58,098 nt of DNA from JBNKFQ01 sp050289385 (GTDB lineage Bacteria > Pseudomonadota > Gammaproteobacteria > Pseudomonadales > Porticoccaceae), in assembly GCA_050289385.1 (NCBI GenBank), contig JBNKFQ010000148.1, forward strand, positions 1 through 58,098, read 5' to 3'. The notes beneath the pieces are model-generated. The model saw only the letters and a list, made by a program, of their open reading frames with translations, made no database searches and was not told where the DNA came from. The position numbers and the translations under genes were made by a program. Numbering within the stretch: the stretch's first letter is position 1; each line of letters opens with the position of its first letter. Below are positions 44,595 through 52,453 of the stretch, one piece after another.

Positions 44595-45566
44595 TTATAA
44601 CCACCGGTTTTTTCTGAACAGCACCAACATAGTAGTTGCTACCGTTAGCATCACACCGAGCAACACAAAATAACTGCCGCGCCAATGCAATTCCGGCATA
44701 TGTTCAAAGTTCATGCCATACAATCCGGCCAGAAAACTCAAGGGCACAAATATTGCCGTCAAAACTGTGAGAATACGCATGGTTCGATTCAATTCGTGGG
44801 ACGAAAGAGAAATGTAACCATCCACCAGATCTCCGGCTACTTCGTAATACATACCACTGAGTGAATTAAGCCGCTCGTATTTTTCATATACATCGTTTAT
44901 CAGATGTCGATATTCGTCAGATCCGGGGTTGAAAATCGGCGACTCCAGTTCTCGCAACGCTTCAAACACTCGAGCATGATAATTGAAAATCCGCCGTAAT
45001 TTGCGCAGGCGTGTGCGATAGCCCGTTAGTTCTCGCATCAAGGTGTCATCCGGTTTTTCCTGGAGACTATCCTCGAGCTCTGACAACCTGGGTTCAAAAC
45101 TGAGCAATAATTCCAGATAACGTTTTGCCGCGGTAGCGGCAATTTCCAGCGCCAGACGAATACCACCAGATTTAAACAGGCCTGGCAACTGATCATTATT
45201 CGACCAGTGATCAATACTCACCGACACGCCATTACGGCGTGTCACCAACAGAGTTGGCCCTGCAAACAAAGCAATTTGTATGGTGCCAAACTCCAGGTCG
45301 CGACTCTCGGCATCAAGTCCTCGCAAAAGAATAAACAAATGGTCATCAAACAGTTCCTGCTTGGGAGGGTGCCGCTGCCGTTGTGCGTCCTGGATCGCCA
45401 GAGGATGCAAGCCAAGTGACTCCAGCAATTGCGATTCGGAGGTTTGCTCCTCCTGATACAGGTCTATCCATAAACGGCTGCCAGGGCTCGCTTGCCAACG
45501 ACTGATCAGCTCTTCACCGCCCCTTTCCAGCTCACCACCAAGCTGCTGCCATACGGTTCTTATCAT
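44595..45566 (-). CDS. corA: CorA family Mg2+/divalent cation transporter
   Basis: 323 residues. The large N-terminal cytoplasmic domain is followed by two C-terminal transmembrane helices, with the selectivity motif GMN at 284-286 inside LYGMNFEHMPEL. The last residues RKNRWL are the basic tail typical of the family. The MPEL loop favours a Mg2+-type CorA over ZntB, although the divergent N-terminal domain leaves export or Zn2+ possible. It is transcribed with mscS and divergent from cca. Confidence 0.88.
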   Translation of the reverse strand: MIRTVWQQLGGELERGGEELISRWQASPGSRLWIDLYQEEQTSESQLLESLGLHPLAIQDAQRQRHPPKQELFDDHLFILLRGLDAESRDLEFGTIQIALFAGPTLLVTRRNGVSVSIDHWSNNDQLPGLFKSGGIRLALEIAATAAKRYLELLLSFEPRLSELEDSLQEKPDDTLMRELTGYRTRLRKLRRIFNYHARVFEALRELESPIFNPGSDEYRHLINDVYEKYERLNSLSGMYYEVAGDLVDGYISLSSHELNRTMRILTVLTAIFVPLSFLAGLYGMNFEHMPELHWRGSYFVLLGVMLTVATTMLVLFRKNRWL

Positions 45567-45670
45567 GGCACTATCCTTTTGCTTGTTATTGACTCGACAA
45601 TATCACAATTTCTGTGCCCTGCCATTCCAGGAGTGGCCCTGACCAATGAAATGCATCGCAAAGCCAAAAT

Positions 45671-45699
45671 TCGACAACGCCAGCCAGAATCCTTATAGA
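45671..45699 (+). promoter_or_regulatory. Candidate promoter of cca
   Basis: TCGACA at 45671-45676 and TATAGA at 45694-45699 are separated by 17 bp. The expected start of transcription, near 45706, is only about two bases before the cca ATG, which has no ribosome-binding site. The message may be leaderless. Confidence 0.45.
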
Positions 45700-45707
45700 A
45701 TAGGCCA

Positions 45708-46925
45708 ATGAAAATCTATTTGGTGGGCGGCGCAGTTCGCGACGCATTATTGGGTTACCCTTGCCACGAACGGGATTGGGTCGTAGTGGGCTCTACTCCT
45801 GACGAAATGACGGCGCAAGGGTATCGAGCCGTGGGCAACGATTTCCCGGTCTTTTTGCACCCGGATACCAATGAAGAGTACGCGCTGGCCCGCACCGAGC
45901 GCAAAACATCCCCCGGCTATACCGGCTTTCAGTTTCACGCATCTCCCGACGTCACACTGGAAGAAGACCTCAAACGTCGTGACCTGACTATCAATGCAAT
46001 TGCCCGGGACAGCAACGGTAAGCTGATAGACCCCTGGGGCGGTCAGTCTGACCTGCAAGCCAAAGTGCTGCGCCATGTGTCAGAGGCATTTGCCGAAGAC
46101 CCGTTGCGGGTTTTGCGCGTGGCACGCTTTGCCGCTCGCTATCACCACCTTGGTTTTACCATCGCACCCGAAACCCTGAAACTTATGAAAAACCTGTCTG
46201 CCAGCGGCGAACTGCAAGCCCTGACCGCAGAACGCGTCTGGCAGGAAACTGAGCGGGCGTTGGCGGAACGGTCACCACAGGTATTCGTTCAAGTGCTGCG
46301 TGACTGCGGTGCGCTCAAGGTTCTGTTGCCCGAGGTAGATCGTCTGTTTGGCGTGCCACAACGCGCTGATTACCACCCCGAGATTGATACCGGTATTCAC
46401 GTTTTGATGGCTCTGGAGCAGGCCGCCAAACTCAGTGACAGCGCCACTGTACGTTTTGCCGTACTGGTTCACGACCTCGGCAAGGGCACCACTCCAGATG
46501 ATGTATTACCGCGCCACATCGGCCATGAAGAGCGCGGCGTACCCCTGGTAAAAAGCCTCTGCCAGCGCCTGCGGGTACCCAATAACTTCCGCGACCTGGC
46601 TATAGCTGTAACCCGCTTCCATTTATTGTGTCACAAGGCCACAACCCTGAAGCCGAAAACGATTTTGAAGCTGCTGAACGGACTGGACGCCTTTCGTCGG
46701 CCAGATAACCTGGAACCATTTTTGTTGAGTTGCGAAGCCGACGCCCGTGGCCGCAAGGGATTGGAGGCAAACACCTACCACTCCGGACAGTGGCTGCGAC
46801 AGGTTTTCAAGGCACTTCAGCAAGTTCGCGCCACCGCCTTTGTCGAACAAGGTCTGAACGGCAAGGAGATAGGCAAGGCAATTGATCAGCAACGTCTGCA
46901 GATTATTGCGGATCTCAAACCATGA
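45708..46925 (+). CDS. cca: CCA-adding tRNA nucleotidyltransferase with HD domain
   Basis: Adds or repairs the CCA end of tRNAs. It is 405 residues. The nucleotidyltransferase head has VGGAVRDALLGYPCHERDWVV with the DxD in the following strand, then RRDLTINAIA and EDPLRVLRVARFAAR. The C-terminal HD phosphohydrolase domain has VHDLGKGTTP and GHEERG, so this is the multifunctional gammaproteobacterial form. It overlaps the next gene by four bases (ATGA). In Pseudomonas cca also sits near the folB-tsaD-rpsU and SpoVR loci. Confidence 0.96.
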   Translation: MKIYLVGGAVRDALLGYPCHERDWVVVGSTPDEMTAQGYRAVGNDFPVFLHPDTNEEYALARTERKTSPGYTGFQFHASPDVTLEEDLKRRDLTINAIARDSNGKLIDPWGGQSDLQAKVLRHVSEAFAEDPLRVLRVARFAARYHHLGFTIAPETLKLMKNLSASGELQALTAERVWQETERALAERSPQVFVQVLRDCGALKVLLPEVDRLFGVPQRADYHPEIDTGIHVLMALEQAAKLSDSATVRFAVLVHDLGKGTTPDDVLPRHIGHEERGVPLVKSLCQRLRVPNNFRDLAIAVTRFHLLCHKATTLKPKTILKLLNGLDAFRRPDNLEPFLLSCEADARGRKGLEANTYHSGQWLRQVFKALQQVRATAFVEQGLNGKEIGKAIDQQRLQIIADLKP

Positions 46926-47665
46926 TCAACCACCCTGTCGCTCTGATAACCGGCGCCGCCCGCCGTATTGGAGCCTGTATTGCCCGCACCTTGCACCGCG
47001 AGGGCTATAACGTCGCCCTGCATTACCACCGGTCGGAACAGGACGCAAAAGTCTTGCGCGACGAACTCAATCAACAACGACCGGATTCTGCCATTATTTT
47101 TCAGGCAGACCTCGCAGACGTGCCACAAGTACAACAACTGGCGCTTGATACAGTAGCTCACTATGGTCATGTCAACCTGCTGGTCAATAATGCTTCCAGC
47201 TTTTACCCGACACCGCTGGAGAGCGGAGACGAATCGCAGTGGGATGATCTGATGGGCAGCAATCTCAAGGGGCCGTGGTTTCTTTGTCAGGCACTGGCAG
47301 AAACACTGCGGGCAAGCAAAGGGACCATCATTAATCTTGCCGACATTCACGGCGACCAACCCCTGAACAAACATTCTATTTATTGCATGGCAAAAGCCGG
47401 TAACCGCATGCTCACCAAATCGCTGGCCAGGGAACTGGCTCCCGACGTTCGAGTAAACGGCATTGCCCCGGGAGCCATCTTGTGGCCGGAAAAGGAAGCC
47501 GCCCTGAACACAGCGCAACAACAGGCTATTGTTGACAAAATTCCCCTCAACCGTTGCGGCTCACCAGACGATATAGCGCAAGCTGTTGTTTTTCTGGTGC
47601 GCGAGGCCAGCTATATAACTGGTCAGATAGTATCGGTTGATGGCGGGCGGCGGTTGTCGTTTTGA
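46922..47665 (+). CDS. folM: Short-chain dehydrogenase, pteridine reductase type
   Basis: 247 residues. The NADPH-binding motif is ALITGAARRIGACIAR (TGxxRxIG, the pteridine-reductase style), with NNASSFYPT, the catalytic YCMAKAG and RVNGIAPGAILWP. It likely reduces dihydrofolate or dihydromonapterin. It is coupled to cca by an ATGA overlap, and folK and folB lie 2 kb further on, which supports a pterin role. Heptamer-arm element 5 begins 4 bases after its stop. Confidence 0.82.
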   Translation: MINHPVALITGAARRIGACIARTLHREGYNVALHYHRSEQDAKVLRDELNQQRPDSAIIFQADLADVPQVQQLALDTVAHYGHVNLLVNNASSFYPTPLESGDESQWDDLMGSNLKGPWFLCQALAETLRASKGTIINLADIHGDQPLNKHSIYCMAKAGNRMLTKSLARELAPDVRVNGIAPGAILWPEKEAALNTAQQQAIVDKIPLNRCGSPDDIAQAVVFLVREASYITGQIVSVDGGRRLSF

Positions 47666-47669
47666 TTTG

Positions 47670-47841
47670 AGTTGGAAGTTGGAAGTTGGAAGTTGGAAGT
47701 TGGAAGTTGGAAGTTGGAAGTTGGAAGTAAAAGCAAAAAGTTTACTGATGTAAAGTAATGCGCTAAACGAGAAGACCTTCATGGTGGCCGAGCAAAGCGA
47801 TGGCCAGAATCATTACCTTCCAACTTCCAACTTCCAACTCC
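47670..47841. repeat. Heptamer-arm element 5 (between folM and hsp20)
   Basis: The left arm at 47670-47728 has eight and a half units of AGTTGGA. The right arm at 47816-47841 has three and a half units of CTTCCAA. The core GGCCGAGCAAAGCGATGGCC is at 47786-47805, followed by AGAATCATTACC, which matches the same position of other copies. AAGACC is at 47772-47777. At 172 bp it is the longest copy. Confidence 0.87.
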
Positions 47842-47847
47842 CCCGAC

Positions 47848-47861
47848 TTGATCTGAATCAA
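47848..47861 (+). promoter_or_regulatory. FNR/Anr-type box upstream of hsp20
   Basis: TTGAT-CTGA-ATCAA is an exact match to the FNR/Anr consensus. It lies just right of heptamer-arm element 5 and 100 bp before the hsp20 ATG. Placed at -41.5 it would give a transcription start near 47896. This points to induction of hsp20 under low oxygen. Confidence 0.6.
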
Positions 47862-47960
47862 ACAGGCTTCATCGGTCACATTTCGACCATTGAAAAGTGC
47901 CCGCAACGTTCCTATCTATTACTGCGGATAAGTCAGAAACCATTTTCAAGGAGGTGCATC

Positions 47961-48389
47961 ATGACTTTAATTCCACGCGATGACTTTTTTGATCTGGACC
48001 AGTTTTTCGACAACTTCTGGTCCCCGGTGCGCAGGGACGATTCCCGTCTGCAAGGCTTTTTTTCGCCTCGGGTAGACATCGTCGAAAAGGATGACCACTA
48101 CGAAATCAGCGCAGAATTACCCGGCGTAAATAAAGATGATGTTCATGTAACGCTGGAAAACGGCGTCTTGACTTTGCAGGCAGAAACATCCAAAGAAGAC
48201 AAGGAAGAAAAAGACGGCCAGGTAATCCGGCAGGAACGTCGGTACGGCAAATTTATGCGCAACTTTAACCTGGGCAACAATGTGCACGAAGAGGACATCA
48301 GCGCAAACTTCAAGGATGGTGTGCTGACCTTGCGTGCGCCCAAAATACCGGAACAAGTGCCGGAAAAACGGCGTATTGATATCAAGTAA
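47961..48389 (+). CDS. Small heat-shock protein (Hsp20/alpha-crystallin)
   Basis: ATP-independent holdase chaperone of 142 residues. The alpha-crystallin domain spans about residues 37-135 with VDIVEKDDHYEISAELPGV, LENGVLTLQAE and the closing FKDGVLTLRAPK. The start ATG has a near-perfect AAGGAGGTG 5 bases upstream. The open frame further upstream runs through the element and is not protein. An FNR/Anr box upstream and the absence of a visible heat-shock promoter suggest low-oxygen control. Confidence 0.93.
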   Translation: MTLIPRDDFFDLDQFFDNFWSPVRRDDSRLQGFFSPRVDIVEKDDHYEISAELPGVNKDDVHVTLENGVLTLQAETSKEDKEEKDGQVIRQERRYGKFMRNFNLGNNVHEEDISANFKDGVLTLRAPKIPEQVPEKRRIDIK

Positions 48390-48393
48390 GCTC

Positions 48394-48408
48394 GAAGTTG
48401 GAAGTTGA
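48394..48408. repeat. Short heptamer remnant after hsp20
   Basis: GAAGTTGGAAGTTGA is two copies of the GAAGTTG unit, 5 bases after the hsp20 stop. It has no partner arm. It may be a remnant or seed of a heptamer array. Confidence 0.4.
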
Positions 48409-48418
48409 AAATGAGTAT

Positions 48419-48450
48419 GGGTGGATTATGCCAGGCGGTATAATCCACCC
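48419..48450. terminator. Palindrome between convergent hsp20 and the FMN dehydrogenase
   Basis: A perfect 11-bp inverted repeat, GGGTGGATTAT with ATAATCCACCC, around a 10-base loop. It can act for both converging genes. It also resembles widespread REP-like GGGTGGATTA palindromes. No long T-run follows. Confidence 0.6.
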
Positions 48451-48465
48451 TGAAACCAGTGCCTC

Positions 48466-49626
48466 TTAACGCCGCCGCAATACCGATGCGTTCAGCTCTG
48501 CGAGGCTGGTGCAACCCAGCAACTTCATGTCCAGTTCCAGTTCGCTACGCAGCAAGCTGAAGGCACGCTCCACACCACTTTGTCCCCCGGCCGCCAGGCC
48601 GTAAAGATAAGGTCGGCCCATCATACAGGCCGATGCACCCAGCGCCAGCGCCTTGATCACATGCGTACCACGGCGAATGCCACCATCCAGTATCAGCTCT
48701 ACCCGGTCACCCACAGCCGCCGCAATATCGGGCAATACGTCAAATGGCGCCGGCGAGCTGTCGAGCTGGCGACCACCGTGATTGGAAATAATCACCGCCG
48801 ACGCCCCCATATCCGCTGCGCGTCTGGCATCGTCAACCGACATAATTCCTTTTATCGCGAACGGGCCATCCCACTCCTGCATCAGCAATTCGGCGTCCTT
48901 CCAGGTCACTGTCGGATCAAACTGGTGACTCGCATACTCCAGCAGACTTCCCACCTCGCTGCTGCCCTCACTGATCTTGTGCACCACGTTGGCCAGCTCG
49001 ATTTTTGGTGTGGTCAGTTTGTGATATACCCAGGATGGATGCGCAACAATATCCAGCAAACTCATCAAGCTCAGCCTGGGTGGCAAGGTCATGCCCGTAC
49101 GCAAATCCCGTTCGCGATTACCGTGAGCTGGCAGATCTACTGTCAGGCAAAGTGCATCAAATCCGGCCGTTTTGGCGCGTTGTACAAATTCCCGGCTCAA
49201 TTCCCGATCGCGGTGCACATACACCTGGAACATTTTCGGGCCGTCGGTAACTGCACCAATGTCTTCAATGCTGGTGGTCGCCAGGGTGGACAACGAATAA
49301 AACATGCCATTGTTACCTGCGGCTTTCGCCACCGCGCGTTCACCATCGTGATGAAACATGCGCGACATACCGGTGGGCGCACAGATTATCGGCCAGTCAA
49401 CCTTTTGACCGAGAACAGTGGTGGACAGATCAATGTTTGAAATATCCACCAACACACTCTGTATCAGACCGTAATCATCAAATGCCGACGAATTACCACG
49501 CAATGTCACCTCGTCGTCGGAGCCACCATCAATATAATGAAACATGGACGCTGGCAACTTGCGTTTGGCCAATTTGCGCAGGTCGAATATATTGTGGCAA
49601 CTTTTCAGCTTGCGGGTGAACGTCAT
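48466..49626 (-). CDS. lldD: FMN-dependent alpha-hydroxy acid dehydrogenase (L-lactate dehydrogenase LldD-like)
   Basis: 386 residues. The fold opens with FDLRKLAKRKLPASMFHYIDGG. It has APTGMSRMFHHDGE, the QVYVHRDRE region, the active-site SNHGGRQLD with its catalytic histidine, and the phosphate-binding DGGIRRGTHVIKALALGA and GRPYLYGL. Such enzymes oxidise L-lactate or similar 2-hydroxyacids and pass electrons to quinone or oxygen. Lactate is the default guess and the substrate is unproven. It lies upstream-to-downstream of folK on the same strand, 15 bp after it, so it may be cotranscribed with the folate genes. Confidence 0.85.
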   Translation of the reverse strand: MTFTRKLKSCHNIFDLRKLAKRKLPASMFHYIDGGSDDEVTLRGNSSAFDDYGLIQSVLVDISNIDLSTTVLGQKVDWPIICAPTGMSRMFHHDGERAVAKAAGNNGMFYSLSTLATTSIEDIGAVTDGPKMFQVYVHRDRELSREFVQRAKTAGFDALCLTVDLPAHGNRERDLRTGMTLPPRLSLMSLLDIVAHPSWVYHKLTTPKIELANVVHKISEGSSEVGSLLEYASHQFDPTVTWKDAELLMQEWDGPFAIKGIMSVDDARRAADMGASAVIISNHGGRQLDSSPAPFDVLPDIAAAVGDRVELILDGGIRRGTHVIKALALGASACMMGRPYLYGLAAGGQSGVERAFSLLRSELELDMKLLGCTSLAELNASVLRRR

Positions 49627-49641
49627 AAATGTATTTCCGGT

Positions 49642-50166
49642 TCAGGTGTGCGATGCACTCGACGAAATACGCTTGCCGTGCCAGACAAAATCCACAACCC
49701 AGAGCTTTTGTTTGCTTTTGTCGTATTCACTCCAGAGTTGCCGGTAACTTTTACCTTGTGTGGGATGCATGTCATTTGGCGCCAGCTCTGCCAGTGGCTG
49801 CAAGACAAAAGCGTTATGCACTATTTCTTCACGCGGTAGTTTTACACCGTCAATATCTCCGGTCTGACGGTCATAGGCAAGAATATCCACATCCAGGGTT
49901 CGCGAGCTGAAACGAGCGCCGCTGCGACAACGACCATGCTGAAACTCTATGTCGCGCAATTCTCCAAACAAGTCTCCGACACTTAACTCTGTCTCCAGGC
50001 CGACGACAAGATTGTAAAACGGGTCACCATCAAAACCGACCGCTTCACTTTCATAAATCGAGGAAATTCGCAGCTCACCAAACCGCGATGCCAGTATATT
50101 CAGCACCGACTCAATATTTTTATCGCGGTCGATATTACTGCCAACACTCAGATAAACCCGTGCCAT
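49642..50166 (-). CDS. folK: 2-amino-4-hydroxy-6-hydroxymethyldihydropteridine pyrophosphokinase
   Basis: Transfers pyrophosphate from ATP to hydroxymethyl-dihydropterin in folate synthesis. It is 174 residues. It opens MARVYLSVGSNIDRDKN and carries the HPPK signature FSSRTLDVDIL near residues 86-96. The ATG overlaps the folB stop by one base (TGATG). With folB and, across the gap, the pteridine reductase, it forms a folate/pterin neighbourhood. Confidence 0.95.
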   Translation of the reverse strand: MARVYLSVGSNIDRDKNIESVLNILASRFGELRISSIYESEAVGFDGDPFYNLVVGLETELSVGDLFGELRDIEFQHGRCRSGARFSSRTLDVDILAYDRQTGDIDGVKLPREEIVHNAFVLQPLAELAPNDMHPTQGKSYRQLWSEYDKSKQKLWVVDFVWHGKRISSSASHT

Positions 50167-50522
50167 CAGGATCGCGACCCGCGCTCAATCAACAAACCCA
50201 CATCTCTGGAACCACGTACCGCCCCCGGCTTGCTCAACCGCAGTTTCAACCAGGGCACGGCAAATTCCTGCTGCACAATCGCGGCAATTTTTTCCGCCAT
50301 GGTTTCCACCAGCAGAAACTCGCTGTCCTCGATAAAGGCAATCAGCCGCTTGGCAACAGCCTTATAATCCAGGGCGTACTGTATATCGTCTGTCTCAGCC
50401 GCTTTGCTTATATCCGTTGCCATTTCCAGATCCAGGCTAATGGTTTGGCGCACCTCGCGCTCCCAGTCAAAAATGCCGATGATAGTGTCCACACGCAAAT
50501 CGCGGATGTATACGATGTCCAT
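50166..50522 (-). CDS. folB: Dihydroneopterin aldolase
   Basis: Converts dihydroneopterin to hydroxymethyl-dihydropterin and glycolaldehyde. It is 118 residues from ATG 50522, opening MDIVYIRDLRVDTIIGIFDW, with the conserved glutamate in DWEREVRQ and the lysine in LRLSKPGAVRGS. The frame continues upstream through heptamer-arm element 6, and that extension is not protein. plsY, which often lies between folB and tsaD, is missing here. The element occupies that gap instead. Confidence 0.95.
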   Translation of the reverse strand: MDIVYIRDLRVDTIIGIFDWEREVRQTISLDLEMATDISKAAETDDIQYALDYKAVAKRLIAFIEDSEFLLVETMAEKIAAIVQQEFAVPWLKLRLSKPGAVRGSRDVGLLIERGSRS

Positions 50523-50547
50523 GTTTTTTCCCTGAATTGTAAAAAAT

Positions 50548-50697
50548 GGTCGCACGTCGGTAGTCGCACGTCGCACGCTAAAACCCCAAAAGCCATATGC
50601 CCGAATCAAATGTTCGCTTGCAAGACCTCTGTCCCGAGCCGAGCGCAGCGATGGCACGGATCATTAGCGTGCGACGTGCGACTACCGACGTGCGACC
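50548..50697. repeat. Heptamer-arm element 6 (folB/tsaD joint) with perfect 33-bp inverted arms
   Basis: The arms at 50548-50580 and 50665-50697 are exact reverse complements over all 33 bp, built from GTCGCAC units in an irregular order. The core GCCGAGCGCAGCGATGGC is at 50638-50655, followed by ACGGATCATTAGC, and AAGACC is at 50622-50627. The right arm overlaps the end of tsaD and contains its TAG stop (50682-50684) and last four codons. Confidence 0.9.
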
Positions 50698-51719
50698 TCT
50701 CCAAGACTATCCAGCGCCCACCGCGGATGTGTCTGTACACTCAGTGATTCGTGTTCACCCGCGAGCAAACGCTGGCAGCCGGCATAAGCGATCATGGCGC
50801 CATTGTCGGTACAAAATTCATGACGCGCATAAAATACTTGCGCATCCAGTTTCGCGACTAACTGTTGCAGCCTTTGCCGCAAGCGCACATTGGCGGCCAC
50901 GCCACCGGCAACCACCAACGTGCCATAACCGGTGTGTTCCAGTGCGCGACGACACTTTATCGCCAACGTATCCACTACCGCCTCCTGAAACGCACAGGCA
51001 ATATCCGCCAGCGTTTGATCATTCGGCAAGACATCATCGCCACGATGCTCAGCAACAGTGTTCAAAGTGTGGGTTTTCAACCCCGAAAAGCTGAAATCCA
51101 GTCCCGGTCGATCGGTCATGGGCCGCGGAAACCGGAAACGCGTCGAATCACCGCTCTCGGCCAATCTGGCCACCGCCGGGCCACCGGGATAATCGAGATC
51201 CAGCATCTTGGCAACCTTGTCAAAGGCTTCGCCAGCGGCATCATCCAGAGACTCACCCAGTATCTGGTATTGCCCAATACCAGACACGGCAACCAGTTGC
51301 GTATGCCCACCGGATACCAGCAGGGCCACAAAGGGAAACTCCGGCGGCTTCGGCTCCAGCATTGGCGCCAGCAAATGCCCTTCCATATGGTGCACGCCCA
51401 CTGCCGGAATATCCCAGGCATAGGCCAGCGACCGCCCCAGGCTGGCGCCCACCATCAGGGCGCCGATCAGCCCTGGCCCGGCGGTATAGGCAATGCCGTC
51501 AATGTGTTCACGCGAGCAGCCGGATTCAGACAAAACCTCTTCGATCAGGGGCAAAAGCTTGCGAACGTGATCGCGGGACGCCAGTTCCGGCACCACACCA
51601 CCGTATTCGGCGTGCAGTGCGACCTGACTGTACAGTGCATGCGCCAGCAACCCGGCTTCGCTGTCGTAGACTGCTACGCCGGTTTCGTCGCAAGAGGTTT
51701 CAATCCCCAGTACACGCAT
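50682..51719 (-). CDS. tsaD: tRNA N6-threonylcarbamoyladenosine transferase TsaD
   Basis: Transfers the threonylcarbamoyl group to A37 of ANN-reading tRNAs, together with TsaB/TsaE. It is 345 residues. It opens MRVLGIETSCDETGVAVYD, has the metal-binding HHMEGH near residue 110 and LLVSGGHTQL, and NVRLRQRL near the C-terminus. The last residues VARR and the stop codon are encoded by the arm of heptamer-arm element 6. It is divergent from rpsU, as in Pseudomonas and E. coli. Its tRNA targets include the ATA-reading tRNA-Ile2 located 6 kb away. Confidence 0.97.
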   Translation of the reverse strand: MRVLGIETSCDETGVAVYDSEAGLLAHALYSQVALHAEYGGVVPELASRDHVRKLLPLIEEVLSESGCSREHIDGIAYTAGPGLIGALMVGASLGRSLAYAWDIPAVGVHHMEGHLLAPMLEPKPPEFPFVALLVSGGHTQLVAVSGIGQYQILGESLDDAAGEAFDKVAKMLDLDYPGGPAVARLAESGDSTRFRFPRPMTDRPGLDFSFSGLKTHTLNTVAEHRGDDVLPNDQTLADIACAFQEAVVDTLAIKCRRALEHTGYGTLVVAGGVAANVRLRQRLQQLVAKLDAQVFYARHEFCTDNGAMIAYAGCQRLLAGEHESLSVQTHPRWALDSLGEVARR

Positions 51720-51779
51720 ATATCACACCCTGTTTGGCAGTTCGGGGATGATACTGGCTTGGGGGGGAGTTATAAAGGC

Positions 51780-51932
51780 GGTCGCACGTCGCACGTCTGT
51801 AGTCGCACGCCAGAGATTTGTGCCATCGCTACGCTCGGCAGCGTGGGTAAGCCTTATGATGGTCTTGTGACTGGCTAACCTCGGCCTTGCTTTTGTTTTT
51901 AGCGTGCGACTACAGACGTGCGACGTGCGACC
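51780..51932. repeat. Heptamer-arm element 7 (between tsaD and rpsU) with perfect 31-bp inverted arms
   Basis: The arms at 51780-51810 and 51902-51932 are exact reverse complements over 31 bp. They use the same GTCGCAC unit as element 6 but in a different order. The core is inverted relative to most copies: GCCATCGCTACGCTCGGC at 51822-51839. Reading the minus strand gives the usual order, with AAGACC present (51861-51866). It lies in the divergent tsaD/rpsU gap, about 85 bp upstream of the rpsU promoter. Confidence 0.9.
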
Positions 51933-52016
51933 TCTATATCGACACCTGCAAACCTTGCCCCCTACCCCCATGCTTCCAGGCTCACCAATAATCGCCCGTT
52001 ACCCCCTTTTTTCACT

Positions 52017-52045
52017 TTGCATTGCCCCACATATATGTATAGAAT
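52017..52045 (+). promoter_or_regulatory. Promoter of the rpsU-yqeY-dnaG operon
   Basis: TTGCAT at 52017-52022 and TAGAAT at 52040-52045 have a 17-bp spacer. Transcription would start near 52052, giving a leader of about 127 bases before rpsU. Confidence 0.65.
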
Positions 52046-52058
52046 ACGCGCCCTTCGG

Positions 52059-52150
52059 ATGGCCCAAAGGCCATTTGCTATACTTTTTACTTACCGTATC
52101 GACTTACCGTATTTGTACAGGCCTGTTGATACACCTGACTGATACAACAG
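52059..52150 (+). promoter_or_regulatory. rpsU leader: hairpin, 13-bp direct repeats and possible LexA site
   Basis: ATGGCC-CAAA-GGCCAT forms a hairpin at 52059-52074, near the 5' end of the expected transcript. ACTTACCGTAT occurs twice, at 52089-52099 and 52102-52112. CTGACTGATACAACAG at 52135-52150 fits CTG-N10-CAG but misses the full CTGT-N8-ACAG. An SOS box is known in front of this operon in E. coli. Regulation here is possible but not shown. Confidence 0.35.
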
Positions 52151-52178
52151 TTTTTGACAGAACAGAGTAGAGGATTAC

Positions 52179-52394
52179 ATGCCTTCAGTTCGCCTTAAAG
52201 AAAACGAGCCTTTTGATATTGCTCTGCGCCGTTTCAAGCGCTCTTGTGAAAAAGCCGGCATCCTGGCCGAAGTGCGTCGCCGTGAGTTTTTCGAAAAACC
52301 CACTTGGGCACGCAAGCGCAAGGCTGCTGCTGCGGTTAAGCGTCACGCCAAAAAAGTGCAGCGCGAATCACGCAAGTTTCAGAGACTGTACTAA
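52179..52394 (+). CDS. rpsU: 30S ribosomal protein S21
   Basis: 71 residues, the standard length, opening MPSVRLKENEPFDIALRRFK, with the basic tail KRHAKKVQRESRKFQRLY. Its ribosome-binding site is AGAGGA, 5 bases before the ATG. It is the first gene of the macromolecular synthesis operon. The terminator directly downstream would attenuate expression of yqeY, dnaG and rpoD, as described for E. coli. Confidence 0.98.
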   Translation: MPSVRLKENEPFDIALRRFKRSCEKAGILAEVRRREFFEKPTWARKRKAAAAVKRHAKKVQRESRKFQRLY

Positions 52395-52417
52395 GCAGAC
52401 TCCTTCTGTTGTATTGC

Positions 52418-52449
52418 AAGCGCCGGTCAGTAGTGGTCGGCGCTTTTTG
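52418..52449 (+). terminator. Terminator/attenuator after rpsU
   Basis: AAGCGCCG and CGGCGCTT form an 8-bp stem with a 12-base loop, followed by TTT. It lies 24 bp past the rpsU stop and probably lets only part of the transcription reach yqeY and dnaG. Confidence 0.75.
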
Positions 52450-52453
52450 CGTT

